Counted from the first letter of the stretch, positions 11,777-23,283 are shown. The stretch is 64,000 nucleotides of DNA from Acanthococcus lagerstroemiae (GCA_031841125.1 CM063110.1:26779626-26843625); one strand, 5' to 3'. Numbers and translations are program-made. The notes: a model not told the origin generated them from the letters alone.

Positions 11777-11866
11777 CCATGTGTAGCGTTGCTACCCATG
11801 AAATTCCCCATGTGTAGCATCGCTACCCATGAAATTCCCCATGTGTAGCATTTGCTACACCCGCTA
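11777..11866. repeat. 31-bp tandem repeat, about three copies
   Basis: Starts at 11777, 11808 and 11839, each beginning ccatgtgtagc and continuing with 'gctacccatgaaattcc' in the first two. It lies just inside the right end of the hAT element, where repeated short motifs often act as transposase binding sites. That role is inferred. Confidence 0.7.
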
Positions 11867-11894
11867 TACAGAAGTTGCCGGCCCTGAGCATGAG

Positions 11895-12210
11895 AGCGTA
11901 CAGTACTCATCAGTAGTACCAACATTACAACAGCTGAATAGCGTCCATTTATCTTGACATTCTCCCCAGCTCGGCTAATAACAGTATAACTTCTCCTCTA
12001 TCGTGCATCACGTTATTATAGCGGACATCTCCTACTGCTTAGTAGAGGTTAGTGGGAGAACCACTCTCTGGTTGGACGGTGCGAAATTGGGAAACAGTGT
12101 TGATTTACACACAGCTGAAATATACCCTTTTCCCTTATTAGTTCCTCAGACTGCATATATTTGACAGGCTGCGACTGTGTGTTGCTTCCTAATGGGTCAT
12201 TATTTCTCAT
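11895..12210. other. No feature recognised
   Basis: Unique-looking sequence between the hAT element and the TTAA-flanked MITE. No frame or motif supported. Confidence 0.3.
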
Positions 12211-12431
12211 TTAAAGCCGGGGCTACACGATGCGTCTAACATTTGTCCCAACATTTGCCTTCTGACTTTGGCTCAACATTGGAACCAGCGCTGGACGCAG
12301 CGTTCGGCTACACAGTGAGGCAAATGTTGGGTCCAATATTAGCCATGTGCAGAATGTCTCAAGATGTTAGTTCAAACTTTGGAAGCATCCTTTATTGGAA
12401 GCATTGGACACATCATTTAGCCCCGCCTTAA
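12211..12431. mobile_element. TTAA-flanked MITE (piggyBac-like)
   Basis: TTAA at 12211-12214 and 12428-12431 border ends reading agccggggctacacgatg and, inverted from the right, ggcggggctaaatgatg. The ends match imperfectly. The inside has partly palindromic 'caacatttg' / 'caaatgttggg' motifs and no transposase. TTAA duplication is typical of piggyBac-type transposons, so a non-autonomous relative is plausible; chance TTAA in AT-rich DNA is the alternative. Confidence 0.5.
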
Positions 12432-12822
12432 TTTATAGTCTTCGTCTTTACACAGTGGACCGGTGAGGCTCCAAATCACCAATGCATTAGGATTAGAAGA
12501 ATATGACAGCGTTGAGATATGCAGTCTGTCTACGCATGAGTAAACCACCCTTGTCACCCACCCGTCAACGCTTACAAACTGATTTGAAAATTTCAGAACG
12601 TGGAACATATATCAATGCATAGATATGAGCTTATTCGATTGGCACTGTGAAGTATGGGGTAGTGCAGGACAGTACGAGGGAGTCAGCACTCGCGCAGTAA
12701 GACACAATTGCCTATCACAGCATCGTCAAGTTCTAACGTAAGGTTTCTTTGCCTTTATAAGTTATTCATTCTGTGTAGTCTAAATTATACACATCTAACT
12801 TTTCTTCTGTCCACTGTTCAGA

Positions 12823-12897
12823 AAACCCGACGTCACCAGTGCTCAGTTGGACGTGAAGCTGTGAACGCCATCACCATCAATCCTCAATTATTATGCC
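12823..12897 (+). other. Possible small exon with splice-like borders
   Basis: A pyrimidine-rich run ending 'ctgttcag' precedes 12823, and a gtaagtact donor-like sequence follows 12897. The 75 bases between are open in one frame, giving a short basic peptide I do not recognise. The surrounding 12.4-13.9 kb lacks obvious repeats, so it is one of the few places where host sequence might lie. Splice-like borders alone are weak evidence. Confidence 0.2.
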
Positions 12898-13955
12898 AGT
12901 AAGTACTTATCCGAAATTAAATTTACATAAATTATGTATATTTAACACACATACGAAAAGGAAAAAGAAAAACGGTCCACAGAGTAAAATACAACTATAT
13001 AATCGTATGGCTACACAATGAGCGGCATACGTTGATGGGAAAGAATTAATTGCCGTCGGTCGGTTGTAAATAATTTGGAATTAATTTAACTGCAGGTTCT
13101 TCTGGCAACAATTACCGACTGTTATTTTTGTTATTATCATTTTACACGCGGTTACCCTGTTCTTGTTTTCCATATTCCGTCCCCTCGCCTAATTAAGTTT
13201 GTTTATACTATTTTTCAGTTATAGGTAAACCATTAATTATATTCTTATAATTAAAGCCGTTATTTATTATTAAGAGAACTGTACATACGAAGACGAATTG
13301 AATACGCATCCACCTTTTACACTCGGACTTCAGCGTTTTGTTGCCGTTTCTATATTAAGTAGTGAATGAGCCTATTGCGTAACGGGATTTTCGAATTAAT
13401 TGCAAAGAGTCGTACGTTTCGAATGATATAGCTGCGAAATTATTTTTATATTTACACTTTCCAGAGAGAAGAAACTATTTAGAAACTATGCTTGGAGTGA
13501 GTAGCAATCGCAAAATTACTAGGTACAGTCTTTTATTGAAGGATTTCTCACGGAAAAATTTAACATGTGGATAGATATTTGAGTTCTACACAAGTAAAAT
13601 ACTCGAAGTTTATGCCGGCGGTGAATTCAGGATTCAAAACAGATTGCTCGAAGTAGTCTCATAATTAATACCCTAAAAAACAGGAGCCTACTCCTCGGTT
13701 TCGCCCCCTTAAGAGCAAATACCCGTGAAACATTGTCGATGGTGACAGAAGCATCAACAGTTGTATCGACATAATTTTTTCACTTTTCTTGAGTTTTTGT
13801 GTCCAAATACATACTTTGGAACATATTCTAGTAAACCCAATCATATAAGAATTATAACAATAACTATACAAAAATTATTCAGTCTAGACCATTTGTTGAG
13901 TAGATATGTCTATGCAAATGTCGACTGGTTCAATAATTTTTGAGACTCTTAGAGA
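12898..13955. other. No gene recognised
   Basis: AT-rich, mostly non-repetitive sequence with short overlapping frames on both strands (13665-13943) that look like chance. Confidence 0.3.
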
Positions 13956-13959
13956 TTTT

Positions 13960-14812
13960 CTAAACCTATTCATTTTGGTACCTGGCTGAGTCTGCAGAAG
14001 TCTTAAATAGGTCTATAAGAGTCACGGAAAGACCTTAAAGAGTCTGAATAAGTCTCTGTAGAGTGTAAGATAGTAATCTGAGAAAGTCAAAAAACTGTAG
14101 AAATAATCTGCGATAATTCTGGACGAGTCTTTAATAATGAAGTACACCTGAGAGAATTTTATAAATATATGATTTACACCCTCCATCCAAACCGGGAAGA
14201 AAGGCGAAAATACTCATTTTGCAAATCATCTTAGCGAGTCTTAAGGGTTTTTGTAAAAGTCTGGAAGATTCGAAAAAGTCTGCGCAGAGGCGAGAAGTAC
14301 ATAATCTTGAATCCAAAAAAGTTGTAAAATAGCCTTGAACAATTTTGAAAATGTCTTGAAAAATAAAACAGTCTGAAATGATAACCAAGAAATGTGGGGA
14401 TACATTCCCTCTTTATATCCCTTTCCTCTGTAAAAAAAAATTGAAAGTACCAATCTTACTGCTTTAACGATTCTTAAAGGGCCTTATAAAAATCTGGAAG
14501 AGTCTAGAAAAGTCTTTGTAGAGTCCGAAACAATGTAATCTTGAAAAAGAATGAAAGAGTTATAAGGGTGGCCTTGAAGAATTCTGGAACAGTTTAAAGA
14601 GTAGAATACGTCTGAGACATCTCTTAGCTTCCCTCTCCAAGCCAAGAAAAAAATTACGAAATACCCATTTTATAACTCATCTTAACGAGTAAAAGTCTGG
14701 AAGAGTCTTGAAAAAGTCTTTATAGGGTTAGAAATAATAATCTTAAATCAGGAAAGTTCCTTCTGAGATTCTCTTGCCGAGTAAAATACGTCTGAAGAAA
14801 TTTTAAAGAAAT
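13960..14812. repeat. Degenerate ~270-bp tandem repeat rich in AGTCT
   Basis: Three related blocks (about 14120-14350, 14440-14560 and 14600-14760) share 'catcttagcgagt', 'aaaagtctggaagagtct', 'gaaaaagtctttgtagag' and 'aataatctt'. Pentamers such as agtct recur throughout. Frames overlapping it are repeat-driven. No transposon ends identified. Confidence 0.5.
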
Positions 14813-14814
14813 AA

Positions 14815-16570
14815 TAGGGGGTTTCGCCCCCTGGCCGCTTCGCGCCTCGTCCGACCATCACAGTCCTCAGTGTTTGGTCTAAAACTTTTGTTTCTGAGTT
14901 GAGGTTTGCTTTGCGCTTCTTTTGCTCCCCCTTTATCAGCGGTCCTCAATCTTCCACCATGAATTCCCCCCTTCCATCCTTTCTTCATCACGAACCTCCT
15001 CCTCCACCACGATTCCCTCGTTCACCACGGTCGCTGTCCGCCTCCACGGTCGCACTTCAACAGTCGCAGCCCTCCTCAGCCACAAACTCGTCCCTCACAA
15101 CGGCCATAATCTCTTACCAGAGACTTCAGTGCCAACCCTATGGTCTTCTACCTCCGCTGTATCCCCCCTGCGAACCCTTTCCTTCTGCACATCCGGGTAG
15201 GCCCTGTCCCTTGGACTTCCTCCTCACCTCTACAACCATCGACCACCACAACCGACCTCCACCAACTGGGCCTTAATCTCTTTACATTACCCTCTCCATC
15301 GCTCCATGACTTTCTCCGTTCACAGCTTCTCCCCCACATGGCATCCTCCGTTCATACCTCCGATCATCACCCCGTCCTCCACCTAGTCTCCCCCTGATCA
15401 CCCTCTTCCACCTCGAGTGCCCTCCATTAGGCCCCGACCACCCCCACACTACTATGGCCTTCATTTCTGTTCACGTACCACACCCCTACCAAGACCTCTT
15501 CACCCATCACTACGCCCTTCCCAATTGCGGCCATATTCCTTTGCTACAGCCTTCCTCTTCCAATACTTCTTCTCGGCGGCCTCCTCATCCCGACTCCCAT
15601 GAAGATCCCCTGGTCCTCCACTCAGGAGCTCCTATCACCATGACCACCCTTCCCCTTCAGACCTCCACCACCAGCCCCTCTCGCACCATGGCTTTCATTT
15701 CCCTCCCCAGTCCCTCTTTCACCGGGACCTCTTACTCACCATTACCCCGTCCCCACCCTGGGCCTTTACCTCCCTCTACAGTCCACGCCACCACCGTGGT
15801 TTCCTCCCCTTCAGGAGTTCACTCCTCCGCCATGAGTACCTCTTATAACCCCGGGCCCTTATCCACTAAAATTTTACTGCCTCTCCAGGACCCTCACCCA
15901 CCACTACCTCCTCCTTCCTCAATGGCCACTCATTCCTACCAACCATATCCTCCACCACGAGGACCCCTCACCCACAACTACCCTCTGGGATTCATCTCCC
16001 TTCACAGCCCTGTCTTCACTATGGTCCTCCAACCCCCTTGAAGATCCCTGGCCATCCACCCAGGAGCTCTCACAACCATGACCACCCATCCCCTCAAGAG
16101 CCTTTCCCCCGCAAGACCCCACCCCGCCACCAGTCCCTCTCGCACCACGGTCATTTCTCTCCCTGGTCCCCTCTCTCACCAAGGACTTTCTCCTCGATTG
16201 GGTCCTCTTACTCATCTTGACCCCCTGCCCCACCCAGGTCCTCCATCTCCGTCCACAGCCCACGTCCCCACAGGGGCCCTCCTGAGGGTAGGCTACCCCT
16301 GGAAAATTGATCAATCAAGGGGCAGGGTAGGCAACCCGCAGCGATTTGAGATCTTGATTATGGGTAATTATGTCATTATATGTCTTTTTATGTCTTATTA
16401 TGTTGGTTATGTCTTAAAACTTAGAAATCTTTTTTGTTAAAACAGATTATATCCTTGAAAGTAGCTGATCTGCCCCTGCAACTTTTCTGATTTTCAGGTA
16501 GGCAACCCGCAGTATGGGTAATTATGTCATTATATGTCTTTTTATGTCTTATTATGTCTGTTATGTCAGG
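14815..16570 (+). repeat. Polypyrimidine element, copy 1, with TATGTC tail
   Basis: It starts 'gggggtttcgccccctgg', then a shared leader ('cttcgcgcctcgtcc', 'cagtcctcagtgt', 'cttcttttgctccccct'), then about 1.3 kb in which the plus strand is overwhelmingly C and T. This stretch is made of degenerate repeats such as 'ccaccatgaccacccct' and 'gacctcttactcacc'. It ends with 'gtaggcaacccgcag' and a tail of repeated tatgtc motifs, duplicated in part at 16496-16570. A second copy is at 24331-26080. Proline/serine-rich frames here (for example 15454-16041) are not conserved in the second copy, so they are not taken as genes. Transposon class unknown. Confidence 0.65.
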
Positions 16571-17230
16571 CCGGGATTTAGATATCAAGCTCCTTGAAGT
16601 TTTTTTTTCAGGATGATGGGAGGGGGAGGGGGGAGGGGAGGAGAAGTTTTGGATTTTAATATATAGAGAGATGAAGATAAATTCATTCCTTCGAGCTGAG
16701 AAAGAGAAATTGAAAATCAAGTACTAATTTCTACGACTCAAAAACGTTGAAAAAAAAATTCACTCGCTCTGCTGGCAACTATAATAGTTTTACTTATAAA
16801 AGTTTTTTATTATTTTTTCCCCTCTTATAAACCTATAATCTACCCCCCAGCCCCCTCAACATTTCTTTGTTCACGCCTCGGCCCAGAGTCACTTACACAT
16901 AGTTTTTGAGCTTCCGAAGCCAAAGTACGTACTTATCAATACTAAACTGATTATTATTCTCGATTTGATAAAGTTAACGGATCCCCCATTTTTATGATGA
17001 CATACTTTGACTTTCGTCTCCCAATCATCCACAAAGGACGTGAAATTAAATTACAAGAAAATTTATTCTTCTGCATCTAAACTTCCGTATGAAAAACGCA
17101 AAAACATTATTTCCCCAAAAACGTACAGCTTTTATGCTGAGTCAATAAAATTTTACCATCTGTTTTTACTTTTCAGAAGAAAGTTGAAAGTATGCAGAAA
17201 ATGTTCTAAAAAATGATACCATGTTATTTT
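16571..17230. other. No gene; G-rich tract and AT-rich sequence
   Basis: A purine-rich run at 16617-16645 follows the polypyrimidine element and may be its diverged end. The rest is AT-rich with no supported frame. Confidence 0.3.
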
Positions 17231-17830
17231 CTAAACTTTTTTTCGTGGGGAGGGGAACGTAGATACTAGAAAGGGCACAAGTGGTAGAGAAAGGGGCAAA
17301 TGAGGAAAATGGCAATCATGATGAAGAATGTTATAGGTGTGGGGATGATCCGTCGTGGAGTACCCCGGGCGAAATCCCGCCTGTTCTTTGGATTGAATTA
17401 GAAAAGGTCTTATCATGCCCCCTTTGGCCTTAGCGACAATCTTTGAAATACTTGAGCCTAGACTGATCGGCCTATACTTAATTATCTTGTCTCTTTCTCC
17501 TTTTTTAAAGATAAGAATGATATCTAAACGCTTCCAGTCTTTTAGGATTCACTTTTCTTTCGGAATTTTGTTAAAGGGCCTAGTTAATATTTTTGGTGCA
17601 ATTTCTCCTTCTACCTTAAAAAATTCGTTAGATATTCCGTCATGACCAGGAGCTTTTTTGTTTTTCAATTTTTCTTATAATACTCGTACTTTCCACTTCT
17701 CCATCAAGGGAGGTTCTAAGATCCTTCAAAAGATTGGATGTGACACGTGAAGCAATGTGCACTTCTCGAGTGTCCGGTAGCCTTTCCATCTGATTCATAA
17801 AAACCGTGCTCCAGGTGTTGAAGCATAACG
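17231..17830 (-). pseudogene. LINE reverse transcriptase fragment (RTE-like)
   Basis: Reading the minus strand from about 17820, I see A-P-G-H-D-G-I-S-N-E, then W-K-R-L-D-I-I-L-I-F-K-K-G, then K-Y-R-P-I-S-L, then E-Q-A-G-F-R-P-G-Y-S-T-T-D-H. These are conserved RT blocks in correct order: 'APG-DGI', 'W--A-I-P--KKG', 'YRPISL' and 'QAGFR-G-STTDH'. Frameshifts lie between them (near 17645 and about 17420) and a stop near 17560. There is no catalytic FADD segment, so the palm is cut off. Downstream sequence is unrelated. Confidence 0.75.
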
Positions 17831-18954
17831 TTTACACGTTAATTAAAAAATTACAGGTGTCATTATAGTCTCAGTTAAGGGATAATTCAGTTTGTACGGT
17901 GCGACTATCAAAGTGAGAAATAAAGTTTTAATTACCACTAAAGAAACATGATTTTCGTGTCCGGTGGAGCGTGTGGCCGGGAGCTCTCTGGCTTGGTTTC
18001 GTGTCTCCGAGTACAGCAAATACATTTACATCTACTTGAGCATTCTCGAGCAGCTTGTACTATTTACGATGGCTCCTGTCACTCTTCCGATTAAAACCGG
18101 AAAATTATCGCTTATATAATAGGCCTACTCCCGTTTTGGATGTGAATAAAAAATGCTCGAACATCTTCCCTTCGTGAAGCCCAGCTACAGACATCTGATC
18201 GCAAAAGATCAAAATCGGGAGCGCGGTGTCTATAGTTTAGGTGTTTAAAATGAGATCCTTTTTGTCGGCATCTTTCTATTTCGCCGTGTCATCAATACGA
18301 ACCCAAAACTGTAAACTTGCGAGAAACCTGGAATCGGTTTTCTGAAGCGGCAAAAATTGATTCGTGAATTTATTAATTTTCTAAATCGATTTCCGATCTA
18401 TCTTTTAGCTAAATAAGAAATTTGTAATTCATAATCGCATTAGTCTCTTTTTTTTTTTTTTTTTTTTTGTTAAATCATTGACTGTAATTAAGAATTAAGA
18501 ATGAAAAAGGTTTTTTCATTACGAATATTATTTTCTATACTTGTTCGAAGAAAAAAAAAGGAATAGGTATTATGATTCTTGAGAACTAAAATCAGGTGCT
18601 TAGCTTGAATTATTGTAATGTAGCAGAAGCTTTAAGTAGTTATGAAGCCTCATGAATGTTATGAAATAAAGGGGTTGGCAGAATCATGAATAGGGGGCAG
18701 TAGTGTAAGAATGTCGACTATAAGGAAATGTGTAGATCCCACACTGGCTCCCAAAAAAGCATAATTTATTTTCTTAATTTCAAAAACTTTTTGTTCCCTC
18801 TCGAGTCCAAGAAAACAACAAAAATATAGTAGTCACTAGTTCCTAAGGGAATTATATTTCCTGGCCTGTCTAAGTCAATAGCCCCGATTGAGAAGATGTA
18901 GAGAAAATAGGCAACTTGGGAAACAAGATAATGTAAAAACTCTCACACATTTGC
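17831..18954. other. No gene recognised
   Basis: Moderately complex to AT-rich sequence with a poly-T run of about 20 at 18449-18468. No transposon terminus or coding signal supported. Confidence 0.3.
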
Positions 18955-19137
18955 TGCATCCCCTTCTTCGCTGCCACTGGTGAGATAGTCGTCTGCTCGG
19001 TCAGTGTCTTCAGCGGCGACCTCCGTCACTACCTGGAACTTGCCAGGTGGGATGGGGGCCGCTCTGGGATACGAGCCCTAGTTAGTGAGAGGCAGGCCTC
19101 GACGGAGCAGCACGGTGTCTACCAGGTCAACTAAGTC
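18955..19137 (-). repeat. GC-rich block, possible tRNA-derived SINE remnant
   Basis: A sharply bounded GC-rich island in AT-rich DNA. On the minus strand it contains 'tggtagacaccgtgctgctcc' reduced to tRNA-like spacing before ggctcgtatcc, which is close to a Pol III B box with two differences. No acceptor-stem pairing is apparent, so it is not a working tRNA gene. The plus-strand right flank carries repeated 'gtcaactaagtcaa'. Confidence 0.25.
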
Positions 19138-20009
19138 AATTAAAGTCAACTTTTTCGAAACATGGGCAACTAAGTCAACTGAAGCCAACTTTTCTATCCA
19201 TACGTCCATTAAATAATCAAAAAATGTAAAATACCTGTGTAAAGGATATAGAATTGAGTGTAGAATGATAAGCCATGTTCAGTTTTACCAATTATTCTAA
19301 AAATATTAACTACCCCGAGTTTCATAAGTTGAAAAAAATACATTAACACTATTAAAAAACCTAATGATGAAAAAAAAATTTATTTAAAGTTCAATTTACC
19401 AAAAAATAATGATAAAACTATTAGGAATAAAATGAGATTAATGTTTTTTATAGGAAATTTCATGCCGAATTCAGTTTTATTATCAGTTTTACCAAATAAT
19501 GCACCCAAAATTAAATTAATAGAGAAAGAAAATGCCCTATTAAAAATCACTCAAATCCCTCACACAACAAATTACTATAGATCAAATTGAATCTCTACAT
19601 TCGGGAAACTGAAAATTCTTTTACTATTTTATTTTCATTTTGGAACCATGCATAAATCGATGGCCCAGGAGCATTTTCCTCCATTATATTGAATTTGAAT
19701 GGGAGCTGAGAAATTAGAAATGGCTTCGTATCAATAATTCGATCTAATAAACGTTATTGATGCGTGAAATTTATTCGAATCTTTTCAGTAGATTCGTCGG
19801 ATTTGACTTTTTTTTATATACCTTTGTGAATCTCACACTGATAGCCTAATTTTTGTTTTTTTTTTGGGGGGGGGAGACGAACGAGAAAGAGAATAACCAA
19901 AAACGCGCTGAAAAAATATGATTACCTATTTGAAACTTTTAATTGAATTTTGAATTAATTACAATGGCGGATTCGAAAAAAATGAAAGATGACCCTGGAA
20001 AAGTCGATT
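19138..20009. other. No gene; AT-rich with short repeats
   Basis: Contains two or three copies of gtcaactaagtcaa-like sequence at 19127-19190 and a T9G9-like tract near 19855-19875. No coding potential. Confidence 0.3.
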
Positions 20010-20462
20010 TGGATGCCGGGACCGGTTAGTTCGTGTATTCGAATCCACAAACCCACTCCATTTATTCGAATCACAGCAAACGTGAATCATTTTCGAATCA
20101 TATTCGAATCAAAAGAAAAATAGTTATTCGTGGATTCTGATTTGAATCTAATTTTAGTGGATTTGTTTTCAACCTTGGTTTCGGAAGGAGGATGCTTTGG
20201 ATGAAAGGAAAACCGAATTTATTAAGGTAAAACAACGAGAAAACATTTTTTCTAGTCCAGTTTAGTGTAGTCAAAATGTAGTCAGTCACAGAAAAATATT
20301 TCGAACTAATCTGAAGTTGAATAAACCCACAAAATGAGAAAAAACAACAAAAATCCGGATTTTTCCCAAAATTTTTGGACATTATCCAGAAATTTGGACA
20401 TTTTTTGTCTAAGGATGAAAAATCCGGAGATACATGGAAAAATCCGGACACCTAGCAGCACT
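20010..20462. repeat. ATTCGAATC cluster and hAT-like right terminus
   Basis: The self-complementary core ttcgaa recurs at least five times within 20035-20115 (cgaatc/gattcg contexts). Further on, repeated 'aaatccgga' and 'tttggacatt' motifs (20352-20450) lead into 'cctagcagcactg' ending at 20462. Read inverted this is CAGTGCTGCTAGG, a hAT-like end. I could not find the partner end or a duplication, so this is only a suggestion. Confidence 0.3.
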
Positions 20463-21094
20463 GATACGAGTGCGTTGATGTGCGCATGGAAGAGTATGTG
20501 CGTATTCACAGTACACGGGCGCGCGTGTGCGTAGGAACTTCTTTCTATGGCCAACAATTCCTTCAACGTGGGCTGCCATTCCTTCAGCGTGGTCCTAATC
20601 ATTTTGAGCCCCCTCTATCACCTCTCCTAGGAAGTATGCTGTTGGTTCAACCTCATAAATATGTTTTATTATACGCATATAAATGATTTCCATAAAAAAA
20701 AAAGAGTAATACCTAATGTTTAAAAAAAAAATTAATTATCAAGGTTTCTGTAGAATGATTTTTTAAAACTGGATAAAAATTAAAATTAAGAAATCGGTGA
20801 TATAAGAATCAGGAAAAAAAAATGAGGAAGAAATCGAAAGTTTGTCTCACAAAAAATCACTGGTAGTAGTCACCCGATGAGGCCGCACGATAATTGAAAT
20901 GAATTTCCAGCACGGCAACAGGTTGCAGAAGAGTCTTTCCAATGGTAAGACAGTAAGACGACATTTAGCCAGTAGGGGGCGGGGTAGGTTTCCCTGGTTA
21001 CCTATAGAAAAATACTATTTTTTGAATTTGTTAAGGGGATGGGGGTTGAAATTTTGCGACATGTGGGAAAAATCTAAGTCTCCGCCCCTGCTCC
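20463..21094. other. No gene recognised
   Basis: Includes a short direct repeat 'attccttca(a/g)cgtgg' at 20549-20592 and poly-A runs. No coding signal. Confidence 0.3.
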
Positions 21095-22060
21095 ATAGAG
21101 TGGGGCCTACTTATTTTGCGAATAGGTGGGAATGGGGGGGGGAATTCGGGTTTGGATGACCTTTGAAAATTTAGAACTCTTGCGCATTTGTGCACGGTGG
21201 GTAAAACCCCATATTCTCTTCATTTTTTGAGGATGGTGGCTGAAAAGCCGTGTATCTTGGTTACAATACCGTGCAGCCGTGCCATAGTGAAATTACCGTG
21301 TAAGCACATCAGTTGCTGTGTATCTAGCTACACTGATCGAGAGATCCGTTTCGTCCGCCCCCCTCCCCAATTAGATTCCGAAGTCGTGCGGAACACTTCC
21401 ATGGGGCGGCAGAGAGGGAAGGCTAGCGTGGGGCTACTCATTTCGTGAGTCAATGGAGTTGTGGGTACAAAATTCGAAATTGATGGTACAAAATAGGCAC
21501 AAAATTGTGATTGCAGGTGCCGAATGCTTCCATTGGGGGGGGGGGGCGCAGGGGGCTACTTATTTTGCGAATAAGTGGGGAAGGGGGAGGGTACAAAATT
21601 TGGGATTGGTGGTACAAAATAGGCACAAAACTGTGATACCACTGCAGGTGCCGAATATTTCCATTGGGGGGGGGCTACTAATTTTGCGAATAAGTGGGGA
21701 AGAGGGAGGGTACGAAATTCGGGATTGATGGTACAAAATGGTATGAAATAGGCACAAACTTTTGATACCATTCCGACTGCCAAATGCTTCCACGGGAGGC
21801 TACTTATTTTGCGAATACGTGGGGAAGGGGTACAAAATTCGGGATTGATGGTACAAAATGATACAAAATCCGGCGCGATATTCTCAAATGGGGGGGGGAG
21901 GGCTACGCTCCGCTAACCCCCAAATTCATTTGAAAAAAAAGACGGGTAATGATGTGGGTACTAAATTCGGGATTGCTGGTGCAAATTGGTGGAAAGTAGG
22001 TACAAAATTATGAGATAGTTTTTGACTTCGGAATCTAATTCGGGGAGGCTGGCGAAACAG
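21095..22060 (+). repeat. Irregular ~120-bp tandem array with G runs
   Basis: Units contain 'tacttattttgcgaataagtgggga', a G-rich run, 'gtacaaaattcgggattg', 'tggtacaaaataggcacaaa', and 'gtgataccactgcaggtgcc' or a relative. Clear units start near 21555, 21675 and 21798, with partial ones near 21103, 21450 and 21950. Small frames on both strands are repeat-driven. G runs of 8-12 make length polymorphism likely. Confidence 0.6.
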
Positions 22061-22244
22061 ACCTTTGGGAACCCCTCTTCATGTCCCTCAAAAGAAAAAG
22101 AGGTCCACCAATGAGAAAATAATGCGGAAAAAGTTCAGAGATATCACAATATTCAGCACAGCATTCGAAAAATAAATAAAAAGAGAAAAATTGTTCCAAG
22201 TCCAATTTACTGAAATTAGAAGATCCTGTCAACAGATATCCAGA

Positions 22245-22420
22245 GGCGAAACTCGACTTTCAGTTGGGGGGGGGGGGAGGAGAAAGAAAATTTGCCGAGA
22301 AATATTTTTTGAAAACTAAAAATTCGCCGACAAAATATTATAAATATTGGAAAATTTGCCGATTTTTCAATCAAAATATTTCTTAATTGAAGAATAAATA
22401 AATAAAACAGAAAAAAAATA
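22245..22420 (-). repeat. Dispersed AT-rich repeat, copy 3
   Basis: On the minus strand it matches the 1284-1530 family in order: aaatatttc..., 'tcggcaaattttcc', 'ttgtcggcgaatttttagtt', then a C run and 'actgaaagtcgagtttcgcctc'. The right portion of the family is absent. Confidence 0.5.
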
Positions 22421-23283
22421 TGGGCTTGGGGACTAATTTCTGAGAACGACCTTGTACCCTCAAGAAAAGTCTGTTTTTTTTCTACTCTTTATTTTTCTTC
22501 CTTCCTTCATTCCTCTTTTTACCTTATTTTTGAAGCGCTTTTTTTTTGTAGGGAGCCGCTTGAGACATACTCCTTCCTCGGCCCTTGTGCAATGCAAACA
22601 TACACCATCCGAGAGGTTTCTTGAAAAATAGAAGAATCGTACGTTTGTCATATTATTTTATATGTGACGTGTCACAAGAAAAGGACCCGAGTGTCCATCC
22701 AGCAGTTTCAGACACACAGGCGCCTTTCTCTTGTGTCACATTACAATATTCACAAACACAGTCAGCCCCGTAGAGAAAAAAAGAGGGCCTGGGGGAAATT
22801 TCCACGGGCCCCCCTCCTTCCAGGTCATTTTTTTTTATTTTGTCAGATGGGAAAAGATTCCATACAAGCTACGGGATAAGAAGTTTCTTTCATAGTGTAA
22901 GGAGTGATTGCTGATTTGATCTACAGTATGATGTAGCCGTAAGCGTTGAAATTCAGGTCTTTTAAAAATATCGGGCCCTCCTGAAAGTCTGGGCCCTGGG
23001 TATTTCCCCCCTTTCCCTTTCTCTCTCGACAGGGTTGAACACAGTGGTAAACTCGCGATCCAGTTCACATTGAATATCGATGGTTAAATGCCTGAATGGC
23101 TGGTTGAGAACTGATAACTTGATAAGTCCACAGAAATAGTGTTTTTTTTACTTCAAAAGTTCGAAAATTTGATCGTTCTAAGTGTTAATTTTTTTTCACG
23201 CGATCTATTCAGTTTTGTTTTCAATGGGTTGTCGGTAAGTTGAATCTCCAGTTTTGATTATGAATTTTAAGACCAAATTCAAT
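22421..23283. other. No gene recognised
   Basis: Poly-pyrimidine and poly-A stretches with one moderately complex region (22600-23100). No family recognised. Confidence 0.3.

Larger units (their letters stand above)
9085..11886. mobile_element. Non-autonomous hAT-type element carrying a foldback array
   Basis: The 8-bp direct repeat agcatgag flanks the element at 9077-9084 and 11887-11894. The element begins CAGGGCCGGCAACTT and ends with its exact reverse complement (15-bp perfect terminal inverted repeats). An 8-bp duplication with CAG...CTG ends is the signature of the hAT superfamily. Subterminal GTGTAGC or GCTACAC motifs occur near both ends, including a 31-bp tandem at 11777-11866. The 2.8-kb interior encodes no transposase. 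It holds the self-complementary array at 9490-11515, with less repetitive shoulders at 9120-9490 and 11515-11775. Mobilisation would need a hAT transposase supplied from elsewhere. Confidence 0.85.

Noticed and set aside
15454..16041. 195-codon proline/serine-rich open frame as a gene
   Set aside because: It lies in a polypyrimidine repeat that lacks stops by composition. In the second copy the same frame is soon interrupted, so the protein is not conserved between copies.
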